DNA of 64,000 nt from NCBI RefSeq assembly GCF_005281345.1, contig NZ_SZXJ01000045.1, positions 22,893 to 86,892 on the forward strand, in the 5' to 3' direction. This document shows, in pieces, positions 10,815-20,117 of this stretch. This DNA comes from Citrobacter sp. wls619 (GTDB taxonomy: Bacteria > Pseudomonadota > Gammaproteobacteria > Enterobacterales > Enterobacteriaceae). The notes under the pieces were generated by a model. That model saw only the letters and a list, made by a program, of their open reading frames with translations, made no database searches and was not told the origin of the DNA. Numbering within the stretch: position 1 is the stretch's first letter; each line of letters begins with the position of its first letter. Made by a program: the position numbers and the translations under genes.

Positions 10815-12566
10815 ATGTTGCTTAATAAAATGTGTGGTCGTCGGCTGTCGGCAATCAGTTTGTGCCTGGCCGTAACATTCGCTCCACTGTTCAATGCGCA
10901 GGCTGATGAGCCTGAAATGATTCCTGGCGACAGCTCTGCGGCCGTCAGCGAACAGCCTACAGCGTTATCGCAACCGCAGGTACAATCTTACGCGACAGGT
11001 GTGATGGCAGGAATTCAGTCTCTGCCCGATGGCACATCTGTGGACAAAGCCCGCGCTGAGTTGCAATCTCAGCTACCAGCAGGCTATACGCCGGTTTATA
11101 TGAGCCAACTGGAATTGCTGTATGCCGCACGCGAAATGAAACCGATGTGGGAAAATCGTGATGCGGTAAAAGCCTTTCAACAACAGTTAGCCGAGGTGGC
11201 GATTGCCGGTTTTCAGCCGCAGTTTAACGCCTGGGTTGCGTTACTGACTGACCCGGCAGTCACAGGTCTGGCACGTGATACTGTGCTTTCTGATGCGATG
11301 ATGGGCTATCTCCACTTCATTGCAAATATCCCCGTCAAAGGTAGCCGCTGGCTCTATAGCGATAAGCCTTATGCACTGGCAACGCCACCGCTCTCCGTTG
11401 TTAACCAATGGCAGGTGGCGCTGGACAACGGTCAGCTAACTTCATTTATCACCAGCCTTACACCTCAGCATCCACAGTATACTGTGATGCATGAGTCGCT
11501 GCTGAAGCTGGTGGGGGATTCGCGACCCTGGCCACGGTTAACCAGCACCACGACGTTGCGCCCCGGTGAATGGAGTAATGATATCCCGGCACTGCGCGAA
11601 ATTCTGCGCCGCACCGGAATGCTGAACGCCGGTGTCAGCACGTCTGCCAAAGAAGGGCGTAGCGCCTACGATCGCGAGCTTGTTGACGCGGTGAAACGTT
11701 TTCAGACATGGCAGGGGCTGGGGGCCGATGGCACGATTGGCCCTGCAACCCGCGACTGGCTGAATGTCACGCCTGCTCAGCGCGCAGGCGTGCTGGCGCT
11801 TAATATTCAGCGTTTGCGCCTGCTGCCGAGTGAGTTGTCTACCGGCATCATGGTGAATATTCCCGCGTACTCGTTGGTCTATTACCAGAATGGTAATCAG
11901 GTACTGGCTTCCCGTGTTATCGTCGGACGTCCCGATCGTAAAACGCCGATGATGAGCAGCGCGTTGAATAACGTGGTTGTAAACCCACCGTGGAACGTGC
12001 CGCCGACGCTGGCGCGTAAGGATATACTGCCTAAATTGTGGAACGATCCGGGGTACCTTGAGCGTCACGGGTATACTGTAATGCGCGGCTGGAACAGCAA
12101 AGAGACGATAGATCCGTGGCAGGTTGACTGGGCTACCATCACCGCCTCGAATCTGCCGTTCCGCTTCCAGCAGGCACCGGGCGCGCGTAATTCGCTGGGG
12201 CGCTATAAATTCAACATGCCGAGTTCTGATGCCATTTATCTGCACGATACGCCAAACCATAATTTGTTCCAGAAGGATACTCGGGCGCTAAGTTCTGGCT
12301 GTGTGCGCGTGAATAAGGCCTCGGAACTGGCGAATATGCTGCTGCAGGATGCTGGCTGGAATGATACGCGCATCTCGGATGCCCTGAAGCAAGGGGATAC
12401 GCGGTATGTCAATATTCGCCAGAATATTCCGGTCAACCTGTATTATCTGACTGCCTTTGTCGGAAGCGATGGACGTACGCAGTATCGAACAGATATTTAC
12501 AATTACGATCAGACAGCGCGATCCAGCGCACAAATCATGTCGAAAGCTGAGCAATTAATCAGATAA
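10815..12566 (+). CDS. ldtD: L,D-transpeptidase LdtD
   Basis: LdtD (YcbB) makes 3-3 mDAP-mDAP crosslinks in peptidoglycan and becomes important under envelope stress or beta-lactam exposure. A signal peptide ending FNAQA is visible (about residues 1-30). It is followed by a scaffold domain, a peptidoglycan-binding repeat (about 285-318: [25 protein letters not shown]) and a YkuD domain with HDTPNHNLF and the catalytic SSGCVRVNK (Cys496). The protein has 583 residues against about 615 in E. coli. The missing residues fall in the linker just before the peptidoglycan-binding repeat. A GGGGGCAAGGG purine tract precedes the ATG. Confidence 0.95.
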   Translation: MLLNKMCGRRLSAISLCLAVTFAPLFNAQADEPEMIPGDSSAAVSEQPTALSQPQVQSYATGVMAGIQSLPDGTSVDKARAELQSQLPAGYTPVYMSQLELLYAAREMKPMWENRDAVKAFQQQLAEVAIAGFQPQFNAWVALLTDPAVTGLARDTVLSDAMMGYLHFIANIPVKGSRWLYSDKPYALATPPLSVVNQWQVALDNGQLTSFITSLTPQHPQYTVMHESLLKLVGDSRPWPRLTSTTTLRPGEWSNDIPALREILRRTGMLNAGVSTSAKEGRSAYDRELVDAVKRFQTWQGLGADGTIGPATRDWLNVTPAQRAGVLALNIQRLRLLPSELSTGIMVNIPAYSLVYYQNGNQVLASRVIVGRPDRKTPMMSSALNNVVVNPPWNVPPTLARKDILPKLWNDPGYLERHGYTVMRGWNSKETIDPWQVDWATITASNLPFRFQQAPGARNSLGRYKFNMPSSDAIYLHDTPNHNLFQKDTRALSSGCVRVNKASELANMLLQDAGWNDTRISDALKQGDTRYVNIRQNIPVNLYYLTAFVGSDGRTQYRTDIYNYDQTARSSAQIMSKAEQLIR

Positions 12567-12742
12567 ATGAAGCAGTTCGAGGAAAATGATTGTCGTAAGT
12601 TATGACGAAAACGGGGCAGGATGGCTGTAAGCCCCGTATTTCCTGGGTTTGGGAGCCTTGACGTGGACTACTTAGCCAGATAAGGTTTCCCGCGTGCGCT
12701 AGAGCATACATACGATAACATTGACCTGTAGACCTTAATACC

Positions 12743-13291
12743 ATGGACAAATTTGACGCTAATCGCCGCAAATTGCTGGCGCTTGGTGGCATTGCCCTCG
12801 GCGCTGCCATCCTGCCCACGCCTGCGTTTGCAACACTCTCCACCCCACGTCCGCGTATATTGACGCTGAATAACCTGCATACCGGTGAGTCAATTAAAGC
12901 AGAGTTTTTTGATGGCAGGGGCTATATTCAGGACGAATTAGCAAAACTTAATCACTTTTTCCGTGACTTTCGGGCGAATAAAGTGAAATCCATCGACCCA
13001 GGATTGTTTGATCAACTCTTCCGTCTGCAGGGACTGCTGGGTACGCGTAAACCCGTACAACTAATCTCCGGCTATCGCTCCATCGATACCAATAACGAAC
13101 TCCGTGCACGTAGTCGTGGTGTGGCAAAGAAAAGCTACCACACGAAAGGCCAGGCCATGGATTTCCATATTGAAGGCATCGCATTAAGTAATATTCGCAA
13201 AGCTGCGTTATCTATGCGCGCAGGTGGTGTAGGATACTACCCCAGCAGTAACTTTGTGCATATTGACACCGGGCCCGCACGGCACTGGTGA
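12743..13291 (+). CDS. mepK: MepK, murein DD/LD-endopeptidase of the M15/YcbK family
   Basis: MepK hydrolyses the 3-3 crosslinks that LdtD-type enzymes make, so the adjacent ldtD and mepK are opposing activities. The 182-residue protein starts with a twin-arginine-like signal (NRRKLLALGG, then hydrophobic, ending TPAFA at about residue 30). The DUF882/M15 metal ligands are visible in SYHTKGQAMDFHIEG and in FVHIDTGPARHW at the C-terminus. It is separated from ldtD by 176 bp and from gloC by 28 bp. Confidence 0.94.
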   Translation: MDKFDANRRKLLALGGIALGAAILPTPAFATLSTPRPRILTLNNLHTGESIKAEFFDGRGYIQDELAKLNHFFRDFRANKVKSIDPGLFDQLFRLQGLLGTRKPVQLISGYRSIDTNNELRARSRGVAKKSYHTKGQAMDFHIEGIALSNIRKAALSMRAGGVGYYPSSNFVHIDTGPARHW

Positions 13292-13319
13292 TCCGTAAGC
13301 TTAATGAAACAGGAGCTGT

Positions 13320-13967
13320 ATGAACTATCGTATTATTCCGGTCACTGCATTCGCCCAGAACTGCTCGCTAATCTGGTGTGAGCAGACGCGTCTGGCCGCA
13401 CTGGTCGATCCCGGCGGTGATGCCGAGAAAATCAAACAGGAAGTCGATGCCAGCGGTCTGACGCTCATGCAGATCCTGCTTACTCATGGTCATCTCGACC
13501 ATGTTGGTGCAGCGGCAGAACTGGCACAGCATTACGGTGTACCGGTTATTGGGCCGGAAAAAGAAGATGAGTTCTGGCTGCAGGGGCTACCTGCGCAAAG
13601 CCGTATGTTTGGCCTGGGTGATTGTGAGCCGTTGACGCCCGATCGTTGGCTTAACGAAGGCGATCGGATTAGCATCGGCAACGTAACCTTACAGGTGTTG
13701 CATTGCCCGGGTCACACGCCAGGGCATGTCGTCTTCTTTGATGACCAATCAAAGTTACTGATTTCCGGTGATGTGATTTTTAAAGGCGGCGTAGGGCGCA
13801 GCGATTTCCCACGCGGAGATCACAGCCAATTGATTGACGCTATCAAACGTAAACTCTTACCGTTGGGTGATGACGTGACGTTTATTCCGGGTCACGGACC
13901 ACTCTCGACGCTGGGTTACGAGCGGCAGCATAACCCGTTCCTGCAGGATGAAATGCCGGTCTGGTAA
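13320..13967 (+). CDS. gloC: Hydroxyacylglutathione hydrolase GloC (type II glyoxalase)
   Basis: This metallo-beta-lactamase-fold hydrolase has 215 residues. It converts S-lactoylglutathione to lactate and glutathione in methylglyoxal detoxification; methylglyoxal synthase (mgsA) is also in this window. The metal motif THGHLDHVG (HxHxDH) lies at about residues 58-66, with further ligands in [26 protein letters not shown] and the final PGHGP. It is preceded by AGGAGCTGT just before the ATG at 13320 and followed by a perfect terminator hairpin. Confidence 0.95.
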   Translation: MNYRIIPVTAFAQNCSLIWCEQTRLAALVDPGGDAEKIKQEVDASGLTLMQILLTHGHLDHVGAAAELAQHYGVPVIGPEKEDEFWLQGLPAQSRMFGLGDCEPLTPDRWLNEGDRISIGNVTLQVLHCPGHTPGHVVFFDDQSKLLISGDVIFKGGVGRSDFPRGDHSQLIDAIKRKLLPLGDDVTFIPGHGPLSTLGYERQHNPFLQDEMPVW

Positions 13968-13981
13968 CACTACAGATAAAT

Positions 13982-14008
13982 AAAAAGGCCGCGACTGCGG
14001 CCTTTTTT
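13982..14008. terminator. Bidirectional terminator between gloC and aspC
   Basis: A perfect 11-bp stem (AAAAAGGCCGC / GCGGCCTTTTT) with a four-base GACT loop has T runs on both strands. It serves gloC from the left and aspC from the right. Confidence 0.95.
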
Positions 14009-14020
14009 GTGTGCGATAGA

Positions 14021-15211
14021 TTACAGAACAGCGACAATCGCTTCGCATAACGGCGCCATGTTGTCTGGCGTCATTCCTGCTACGTTCACGCGTCCTGAGG
14101 CCACAGCATAAACACCAAACTCTTCACGCAGGCGGAGAACTTGTTCTTTCGTCAGGCCGCTGAATGAGAACATACCGTTCTGTTTGATGATAAAGCTGAA
14201 ATCGCGGTTTGCGCCTTTCTCCTGCAACGTGTTGACGAACAGCAGACGCATGCGCTGAATGCGTTGGCGCATGTCAGTCAGTTCCTGTTCCCAGATAGCA
14301 CGTAGCGCATCGTTGCTCAGAATTGTCGCGACAACTGAGGCACCGTGTGCCGGTGGGTTGGAGTAGTTCGCACGAATGACCGATTTCATCTGGCTAAAGG
14401 CACGGTCAACGGTTTCTGCATCGGCAGCGACCAGCGTACAGGCGCCTACACGCTCATTGTACAGACCAAAGTTTTTGGAATAGGAACTGGCGACAATCAG
14501 CTCTTTATGCAGCGCGGCGAATGCGCGCAGACCTTCTGCATCTTCTTCCAGACCACGAGCAAAGCCCTGGTAGGCGAAGTCGAACAGTGGCAACCAACCT
14601 TTGTCGACAGACAGCTGAGCCAACGTTTGCCATTGCTCCAGCGTCGGATCAATACCGGTCGGATTATGGCAGCAGCCGTGGAATAATACGACGTCGCCAG
14701 CTTGTGCTTCAGCCAGGCTTGCCAGCAGCGCATCAAAGTCCAGTGAATGGTTTGCCGCATCGTAATAGTTATATTCACGCACTTCCAGACCAGCTGAATT
14801 AAATACGCTCTTATGGTTCGGCCAGCTTGGGTTGCTGACCCACACGCGTTTTGCGCTGGTGTTTTTTGCCAGGAAATCAGCGGCCACACGCAGGGCACCC
14901 GTACCACCAGGGGTCTGCGCTGTACGTGCGCGTTTGTCATTAATCAGTGCACTCTCTTTACCAAACAGTAATTCCTGAGTGCAGCGACCAAACTCTGGAA
15001 TACCGTCAATGCCAAGATAGTTTTTGGTAGTTTCATTTTCCAGGATATATTGCTCGGCTTTTTTAACGCTGGTCAGTACCGGCGTTTTGCCTGTCTCATC
15101 TTTATATACACCGATTCCGAGGTTTATTTTCCCCGGGCGGTCATCGGCACGAAACAAATCAGCCAGGCCCAAAATGGGGTCGGCAGGAGCGGCGGTAATG
15201 TTCTCAAACAT
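14021..15211 (-). CDS. aspC: Aspartate aminotransferase
   Basis: AspC interconverts aspartate plus 2-oxoglutarate and oxaloacetate plus glutamate, and also transaminates aromatic amino acids. The 396 residues equal E. coli AspC. The PLP-binding lysine lies in [15 protein letters not shown] (about residue 246). [12 protein letters not shown] is the conserved cofactor-contact loop, and VNVAGM lies near the end in place. It is a fold-type I PLP enzyme of the cytosol. The gene stands alone between two terminators, 180 bp downstream of ompF in the same direction. Confidence 0.97.
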   Translation of the reverse strand: MFENITAAPADPILGLADLFRADDRPGKINLGIGVYKDETGKTPVLTSVKKAEQYILENETTKNYLGIDGIPEFGRCTQELLFGKESALINDKRARTAQTPGGTGALRVAADFLAKNTSAKRVWVSNPSWPNHKSVFNSAGLEVREYNYYDAANHSLDFDALLASLAEAQAGDVVLFHGCCHNPTGIDPTLEQWQTLAQLSVDKGWLPLFDFAYQGFARGLEEDAEGLRAFAALHKELIVASSYSKNFGLYNERVGACTLVAADAETVDRAFSQMKSVIRANYSNPPAHGASVVATILSNDALRAIWEQELTDMRQRIQRMRLLFVNTLQEKGANRDFSFIIKQNGMFSFSGLTKEQVLRLREEFGVYAVASGRVNVAGMTPDNMAPLCEAIVAVL

Positions 15212-15340
15212 GACGAGGTTCCATTGTGGTTACAGAAGGGAAGTCCGCTATCAGGTTAACGGTAGATTTACAAAATGCCAACCGTTAGTGACGAAAAGCA
15301 GGGGTGTTTTTTGAAGACGCAAGAATCCGCTGGCGGAGAT

Positions 15341-15371
15341 AAAAAAACAGGACCGAAGTCCTGTTTTTTAG
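15341..15371 (-). terminator. Intrinsic terminator after ompF
   Basis: The stem AAAAAACAGGAC / GTCCTGTTTTTT surrounds a CGAA tetraloop and lies about 25 bases beyond the ompF stop. On the minus strand it ends in a T run, so ompF is insulated from aspC. Confidence 0.92.
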
Positions 15372-15394
15372 GCATTTAGCAAAGAGGTCTGCTA

Positions 15395-16471
15395 TTAGAA
15401 CTGGTAAACGATACCCACTGCAACGGTGTCGTCAGAGCCTACGCCCAGTTTGTTGTCAGAATCGATCTGGTTGATGATGTAATCAACATAGGTGGACATG
15501 TTTTTGTTGAAGTAGTAAGTCGCGCCCACTTCGAAGTAGTTCACCAGATCTACGTCACCGATACCTTCGATATCCTTACCTTTAGATTTGGTATAGGCGA
15601 TGGACGGACGCAGACCGAAGTCGAACTGGTACTGAGCAACTAACAGTACGTCTTCAGTTTTGTTCGCATAACCGTTAGAGATACGGGTTGCGTTACGGGT
15701 TTCGCTGTAGTTCGCTGCCAGGTAGATGTTGTTAGCATCGTATTTCACGCCGGTAGCCCACTGCTCAGCTTTGTCGCCATGGCCGCGCAGAAGCGGGTTT
15801 TGCTGGGCATCGGTACGGTCAGCCGCGCCGTATGCACCGACGATACCGAAGCCTTCGAATTCGTAGCTTACAGAACCGCCAACGCCGTCACCGTTAGAGC
15901 GACGAACGTCATCACGCTCGTTTTTACCCAGGTACTGAACAGCGAAGTTCAGGCCTTCAACCAGACCGAAGAAGTTGGAGTTACGGTAAGTCGCGAGGCC
16001 ACCGTTACGCTGAGAGAAGAACTGGTCGGAAGCCGCAGTATCGCCACCGAATTCTGGCAGCATATCGGTGTAACCCAGTGCATCGTATACGACGCCGTAG
16101 TTACGACCGTAATCGAAGGAACCTGCGTCACCGAATTTCAGACCAGCAAACGCCAGACGGGTTTTGTTCCCTTTCTGAGAGTCGTCACCGCCTTCGGAGT
16201 TATTGCCGCTGAACTGGTATTCCCACTGGCCGTAACCGGTCAGTTGGTCGTTAATCTGAGTTTCCCCTTTGAAACCAAGACGGGCGTATGTCTGATCGCC
16301 ATTAGGTGCGTAAGCGTTGTCACCGTTGTTCTTGGAAAAATAGTGCAGACCTACAGCTTTACCGTAGATGTCTACTTTATTGCCATCTTTGTTATAAACT
16401 TCTGCAGCGTTAGCTGCCCCGGCTACCAGCAGAGCAGGGATAACCACTGCCAGAATATTGCGCTTCATCAT
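15395..16471 (-). CDS. ompF: Outer membrane porin OmpF
   Basis: OmpF is the 16-stranded trimeric diffusion porin of low-osmolarity conditions. The protein has 358 residues: a 22-residue signal peptide ending AGAANA, then mature [16 protein letters not shown], the LPEFGGDT constriction-loop (L3) sequence, and a C-terminal phenylalanine after AVGIVYQ for BAM assembly. The first of two adjacent ATGs follows the E. coli annotation. Compared with E. coli OmpF from memory, surface loop segments differ ([15 protein letters not shown]; a shorter [14 protein letters not shown]). Its promoter region is long and OmpR-like. Confidence 0.95.
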   Translation of the reverse strand: MMKRNILAVVIPALLVAGAANAAEVYNKDGNKVDIYGKAVGLHYFSKNNGDNAYAPNGDQTYARLGFKGETQINDQLTGYGQWEYQFSGNNSEGGDDSQKGNKTRLAFAGLKFGDAGSFDYGRNYGVVYDALGYTDMLPEFGGDTAASDQFFSQRNGGLATYRNSNFFGLVEGLNFAVQYLGKNERDDVRRSNGDGVGGSVSYEFEGFGIVGAYGAADRTDAQQNPLLRGHGDKAEQWATGVKYDANNIYLAANYSETRNATRISNGYANKTEDVLLVAQYQFDFGLRPSIAYTKSKGKDIEGIGDVDLVNYFEVGATYYFNKNMSTYVDYIINQIDSDNKLGVGSDDTVAVGIVYQF

Positions 16472-16574
16472 TATTTATTACCCTCATCGGTTTTTATATG
16501 ACACCTGCCACTGCCGCCAATAAATTCCGTCAATAAAAATTTACGGAACTATTGATGAGAGTTTGGTGTCTTTA

Positions 16575-16700
16575 TGTGTCTGCAGGCATCTTTCCATTCA
16601 AACTACCGTTTCGCTACTGTCAAAGTGCTACAAATATAAAGATTTGGTTTCAAAAAGAAAAAATGTGTAACAAAATGTTATTTTTATGCAACTTTGTGAA
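16575..16700 (-). promoter_or_regulatory. ompF promoter with OmpR-binding region
   Basis: Read on the minus strand, the start region AGACACATAAAG (start about 16581), the -10 AAAGAT (16588-16593) and the upstream block TTTGAAACCAAATC and TTTGTTACACATTT match the E. coli ompF promoter and its OmpR boxes nearly base for base. The resulting untranslated leader is about 110 bases. Control by EnvZ/OmpR is inferred from this conservation. Confidence 0.85.
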
Positions 16701-17040
16701 CGACATCAAATTTCAGCTGTCCCTGCGATTGAATTTTGCTCATCCTTATCTATTTATATGATTTTCTTATATTTAATTTTGCTAACGACATTTTTATCTA
16801 ACCCTGCTTAAAAGAACCATTTTTACAAATGCTTATTTTGGACGTCCGGAATGCCGTGCGGATGGGTAATAAATGCTCTATTTGATCATGAAGTGCTAAT
16901 CCACAATAAAAATAGTGATTATTTTTTGTTCTTAAATGTTGCAGTGAAACATCACGTAACAGGAAGGGGGAATTTACGGGTTGAGTTTAGTGCGGGATAC
17001 GAGTCCATCTAAGGCGAAAAATGCAGCAATACCCTGAACG
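16701..17040. other. AT-rich ompF-asnS intergenic region
   Basis: No coding potential is seen. This AT-rich stretch is the far-upstream part of the ompF control region. About 370-380 bases from the ompF start, near 16940-16962, GTTACGTGATGTTTC (minus strand) is at the distance of the distal OmpR site F4 of E. coli. That assignment is by position only. Confidence 0.5.
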
Positions 17041-17041
17041 T

Positions 17042-17070
17042 AAAAAGGCCAGCAGTGCTGGCCTTTGTTT
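17042..17070 (-). terminator. Intrinsic terminator after asnS
   Basis: The minus strand reads AAAGGCCAGCA paired with TGCTGGCCTTT, followed by TTTA, 13 bases after the asnS stop codon. Confidence 0.9.
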
Positions 17071-17082
17071 CAAAATACAGAT

Positions 17083-18483
17083 TTAGAACGTAGCGTTACG
17101 CGGGGTGCGCGGGAACGGAATAACGTCGCGGACGTTCTGTACGCCGGTAACGTAAGCGATCAAACGCTCAAAGCCCAAACCGAAACCGGAATGCGGAACG
17201 GTACCGTAGCGACGCAGATCGCGATACCACCAGTAATCTTCTTTGTTCAGACCCATCTCCAGCATACGGGCATCCAGCACGTCCAGACGCTCTTCACGCT
17301 GAGAACCACCGATGATTTCACCGATTCCTGGTGCCAGCACGTCCATTGCCGCAACGGTTTTACCGTCGTCGTTAAGGCGCATATAAAACGCCTTAATATC
17401 TTTCGGATAGTTTTTAACCACCACCGGCGCTTTAAAGTGTTCTTCGGCAAGATAGCGTTCATGCTCAGAAGACAGGTCGACACCCCAGTAAACCGGGTTT
17501 TCGAACTGTTTGCCGCATTTTTCCAGAATGCTTACCGCATCGGTGTAATCTACCTGCGCGAAGTCAGCATCAATGAAACGTTCCAGGCGTGATACCGCGT
17601 CTTTGTCGACACGTTCGGCGAAGAACTTCATATCATCCGCACGTTCTTCCAGTACGGCTTTGAATGCATATTTCAGCATCGCTTCAGCCAGACCTGCAAC
17701 ATCGTTCAGATCGGCAAACGCGACTTCCGGCTCAAGCATCCAAAACTCTGCCAGGTGACGGCTGGTGTTGGAGTTTTCCGCACGGAAAGTCGGTCCAAAG
17801 GTATAAATTTTGGATAGTGCGCAGGCATAGGTTTCGCCGTTCAGCTGGCCGGAAACCGTCAGGAAGGCTTCTTTACCAAAGAAGTCTTTATCGAAATCGA
17901 CTTTACCCTGATCGTTGCGTGGCAGGTTTTCCAGATCCAGCGTTGACACGCGGAACATTTCACCGGCACCTTCGGTATCGGAAGCGGTGATCAGTGGGGT
18001 AGAAACCCAAAAGAAACCCTGCTCATGGAAGAAGCGATGCAGCGCTTGCGCCAGCGTATGGCGTACTCGCGCAACCGCGCCAATCATATTGGTACGCGGG
18101 CGCATGTGTGCGACTTCACGCAGGTACTCAATACTGTGACGCTTCGCAGCCATGGGATAGGTATCAGGATCTTCAACCCAGCCGGTAACTTCAACTTCCG
18201 TTGCCTGAATTTCAAAGCTCTGTCCTTGTCCTGGTGACGCAACGACTTTACCCGTTACGATAACCGAACAACCCGTCGTCAGGCGTAATACGTCCTGATT
18301 GTAATTGGGCAGAGAATTATTGATGACGGCCTGTACAGGATCAAAGCAGGAACCGTCATAAACGGCGAGGAAGGAGATGCCAGCTTTTGAATCTCGGCGG
18401 GTACGCACCCATCCGCGCACGGTGACTTCGCTGTCAACGGCTACGCGGCCCTGGAGTACGTCGGCTACAGGCACAACGCTCAT
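17083..18483 (-). CDS. asnS: Asparaginyl-tRNA synthetase
   Basis: AsnS charges tRNA-Asn with asparagine using ATP. From the ATG at 18483 the product has 466 residues, the E. coli length; the frame extends 12 codons upstream but the [12 protein letters not shown] start is conserved. An N-terminal OB-fold anticodon-binding domain (about 1-110) precedes the class II catalytic core. That core has [24 protein letters not shown] cut by motif 2 and [10 protein letters not shown] as motif 3. The gene stands alone, with pncB upstream in the same direction. Confidence 0.97.
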   Translation of the reverse strand: MSVVPVADVLQGRVAVDSEVTVRGWVRTRRDSKAGISFLAVYDGSCFDPVQAVINNSLPNYNQDVLRLTTGCSVIVTGKVVASPGQGQSFEIQATEVEVTGWVEDPDTYPMAAKRHSIEYLREVAHMRPRTNMIGAVARVRHTLAQALHRFFHEQGFFWVSTPLITASDTEGAGEMFRVSTLDLENLPRNDQGKVDFDKDFFGKEAFLTVSGQLNGETYACALSKIYTFGPTFRAENSNTSRHLAEFWMLEPEVAFADLNDVAGLAEAMLKYAFKAVLEERADDMKFFAERVDKDAVSRLERFIDADFAQVDYTDAVSILEKCGKQFENPVYWGVDLSSEHERYLAEEHFKAPVVVKNYPKDIKAFYMRLNDDGKTVAAMDVLAPGIGEIIGGSQREERLDVLDARMLEMGLNKEDYWWYRDLRRYGTVPHSGFGLGFERLIAYVTGVQNVRDVIPFPRTPRNATF

Positions 18484-18621
18484 AATATTCTCTCTGTTAA
18501 TAGTCGGATATATAAACACATGTCCACCCGTAATGGGGGGATACCTATGTTACCTGGCATCTGCAATCAGACAAGCAGAATTCGTAGCTGGAGTGAAAGA
18601 TTTCGGAAATAAACGCGAATA

Positions 18622-18642
18622 AGGGAGCCAAAATGGCTCCCT
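18622..18642 (-). terminator. Hairpin terminator after pncB
   Basis: The 9-bp stem AGGGAGCCA / TGGCTCCCT has an AAA loop and lies just beyond the pncB stop. The following minus-strand bases TTATTC make only a weak T run, so termination may be partial. Confidence 0.7.
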
Positions 18643-18649
18643 GGAAGGC

Positions 18650-19852
18650 TTAACTGGCTTTTTTGATATGCGGGAGATCGAAGGCTTTGCGCAGGGCGCG
18701 AACAAACGCTTTATCGTGGCAGATGGTTTTACCTGGGCTATCAGATAACTTCGCCACTGGTTTGCCGTTACATTCCACCAGCTTGATCACAATATTGAGC
18801 GGCTTAACCTGGGGAATATTGCAGGTTAGCCGTGTCCCAATACCAAAACTCAACTGTACGCGAGAAGAGAAGTGGCGGTAGAGCTCAATCGCTTTATTCA
18901 GATCGAGGTTATCTGAGAACACCAGCGTTTTGCTTTGCGGGTCAATGCCCAGTTTTTCATAATGGGCGATGGCTTTCTCGCCCCATTCAACCGGATCGCC
19001 AGAGTCGTGGCGCAAACCCTGGTAGCGGGTTGCAAACTCAACGCCAAAGTCGCGCAAAAACGCGTCCATGGTGATGCAATCGGTCAGAGCGATACCGAGC
19101 TGGTCGGGATATTCGTTCAGCCAGGCGGCCAGGGCAACGCGCTGACTGGTCGCAAGCTCAGGGCTGATTTGCTGATGTGCCTGGAACCATTCATGCGCCT
19201 GGGTTCCCATCGGCGTTAATGACAGACGACGGGCAAGATCGTAGTTGCTGGTGCCAACAAACCACGGTTCCTGCTGTAGACGCTGAACAATAGCTTGCTG
19301 CACTTCGCGTGAAAAACGACGACGCGTGCCGAAATCCATCAGATGGAAGCGGGACATATCGACATCTTTCGTTAATGTAGTGAATTCTGCTAATTTGTTT
19401 TCCAGCTCAGCCAGTGCCTGCGGCACGCCAGATTCTGGCGAACGGTAACGGTGCACCAGTTCGCTAATTACCGCCAGCAGCGGGACTTCCCACATGATGA
19501 CTTCCCGCCATGGACCGGTTAAGCGGATGTTCAGCTTACCGTTGTCATTGGTGACGCGAACCTGTTCCGGGTTGTAGCGGAAATCACGTAACCAGGTGAG
19601 GTAATCAGCTTTAAAGAAAGGCAGGCCGGAGAGCCACTGGTACTCGTCCTCCTGAAGTCGCAGGTGCTGCATAGCGTTAACCTGCTCACGAATAGTGTCG
19701 GCATAAATACCGAGCAGGTCATCGCCACGGCAACGAAATTCAGCCGCTACTTGCACATCATAGTAGTGGTGAAAAACGGCTTGCTGCATATGCAACTTAT
19801 AAGCGTCTGTATCCAGCAGCGAGTGCAGAACAGGAGAAGCGAATTGTGTCAT
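18650..19852 (-). CDS. pncB: Nicotinate phosphoribosyltransferase
   Basis: PncB joins nicotinate and PRPP, with ATP hydrolysis, to nicotinate mononucleotide in the NAD salvage pathway. From ATG 19852 it has 400 residues, the E. coli length; an open extension of 16 codons upstream lacks conservation. Seen motifs are [19 protein letters not shown] at the N-terminus, [13 protein letters not shown] around the autophosphorylated-histidine/phosphate region, and GLRHDSGDP and FGIGTRLTC for the ribose phosphate. A NadR operator lies about 30-50 bp upstream of the start codon. Confidence 0.96.
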   Translation of the reverse strand: MTQFASPVLHSLLDTDAYKLHMQQAVFHHYYDVQVAAEFRCRGDDLLGIYADTIREQVNAMQHLRLQEDEYQWLSGLPFFKADYLTWLRDFRYNPEQVRVTNDNGKLNIRLTGPWREVIMWEVPLLAVISELVHRYRSPESGVPQALAELENKLAEFTTLTKDVDMSRFHLMDFGTRRRFSREVQQAIVQRLQQEPWFVGTSNYDLARRLSLTPMGTQAHEWFQAHQQISPELATSQRVALAAWLNEYPDQLGIALTDCITMDAFLRDFGVEFATRYQGLRHDSGDPVEWGEKAIAHYEKLGIDPQSKTLVFSDNLDLNKAIELYRHFSSRVQLSFGIGTRLTCNIPQVKPLNIVIKLVECNGKPVAKLSDSPGKTICHDKAFVRALRKAFDLPHIKKAS

Positions 19853-19881
19853 AGGTGCGCAGTAGCATCCTCTCGCGGGAG

Positions 19882-19899
19882 CGTTTAGTACAATAAACA
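19882..19899. promoter_or_regulatory. NadR operator upstream of pncB
   Basis: The sequence CGTTTA-GTACAA-TAAACA is an 18-bp near-perfect dyad that fits the NadR consensus TGTTTA-N6-TAAACA with one mismatch. It sits 30-47 bp before the pncB ATG. NadR represses NAD salvage and synthesis genes when NAD is plentiful (family knowledge). Confidence 0.85.
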
Positions 19900-20117
19900 A
19901 CTAAGAAAACCGCTGGAGTATACCCTGTTTAGCGATTTATTGAACCCCGATCACACCATAAGCTGTCTTTCTGGTCGAGTGCATTTCGTGCCGCGTGTTA
20001 TTAAAATGTAGCAAAAAGGGTGTTTGTGCCTGAAAAGATGAACATTCTGCGTAGCGCGATTTACGCAACAGGAATAGACTGAAGCCGAGACTCTACAAAA
20101 GATGCTAAAGGTTTTTT

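Noticed and set aside
15779..16501. 240-codon plus-strand frame opposite ompF
   Set aside because: It is antisense to a highly expressed, strongly codon-biased porin, which often leaves long open frames on the other strand; no ribosome site or domain is visible.
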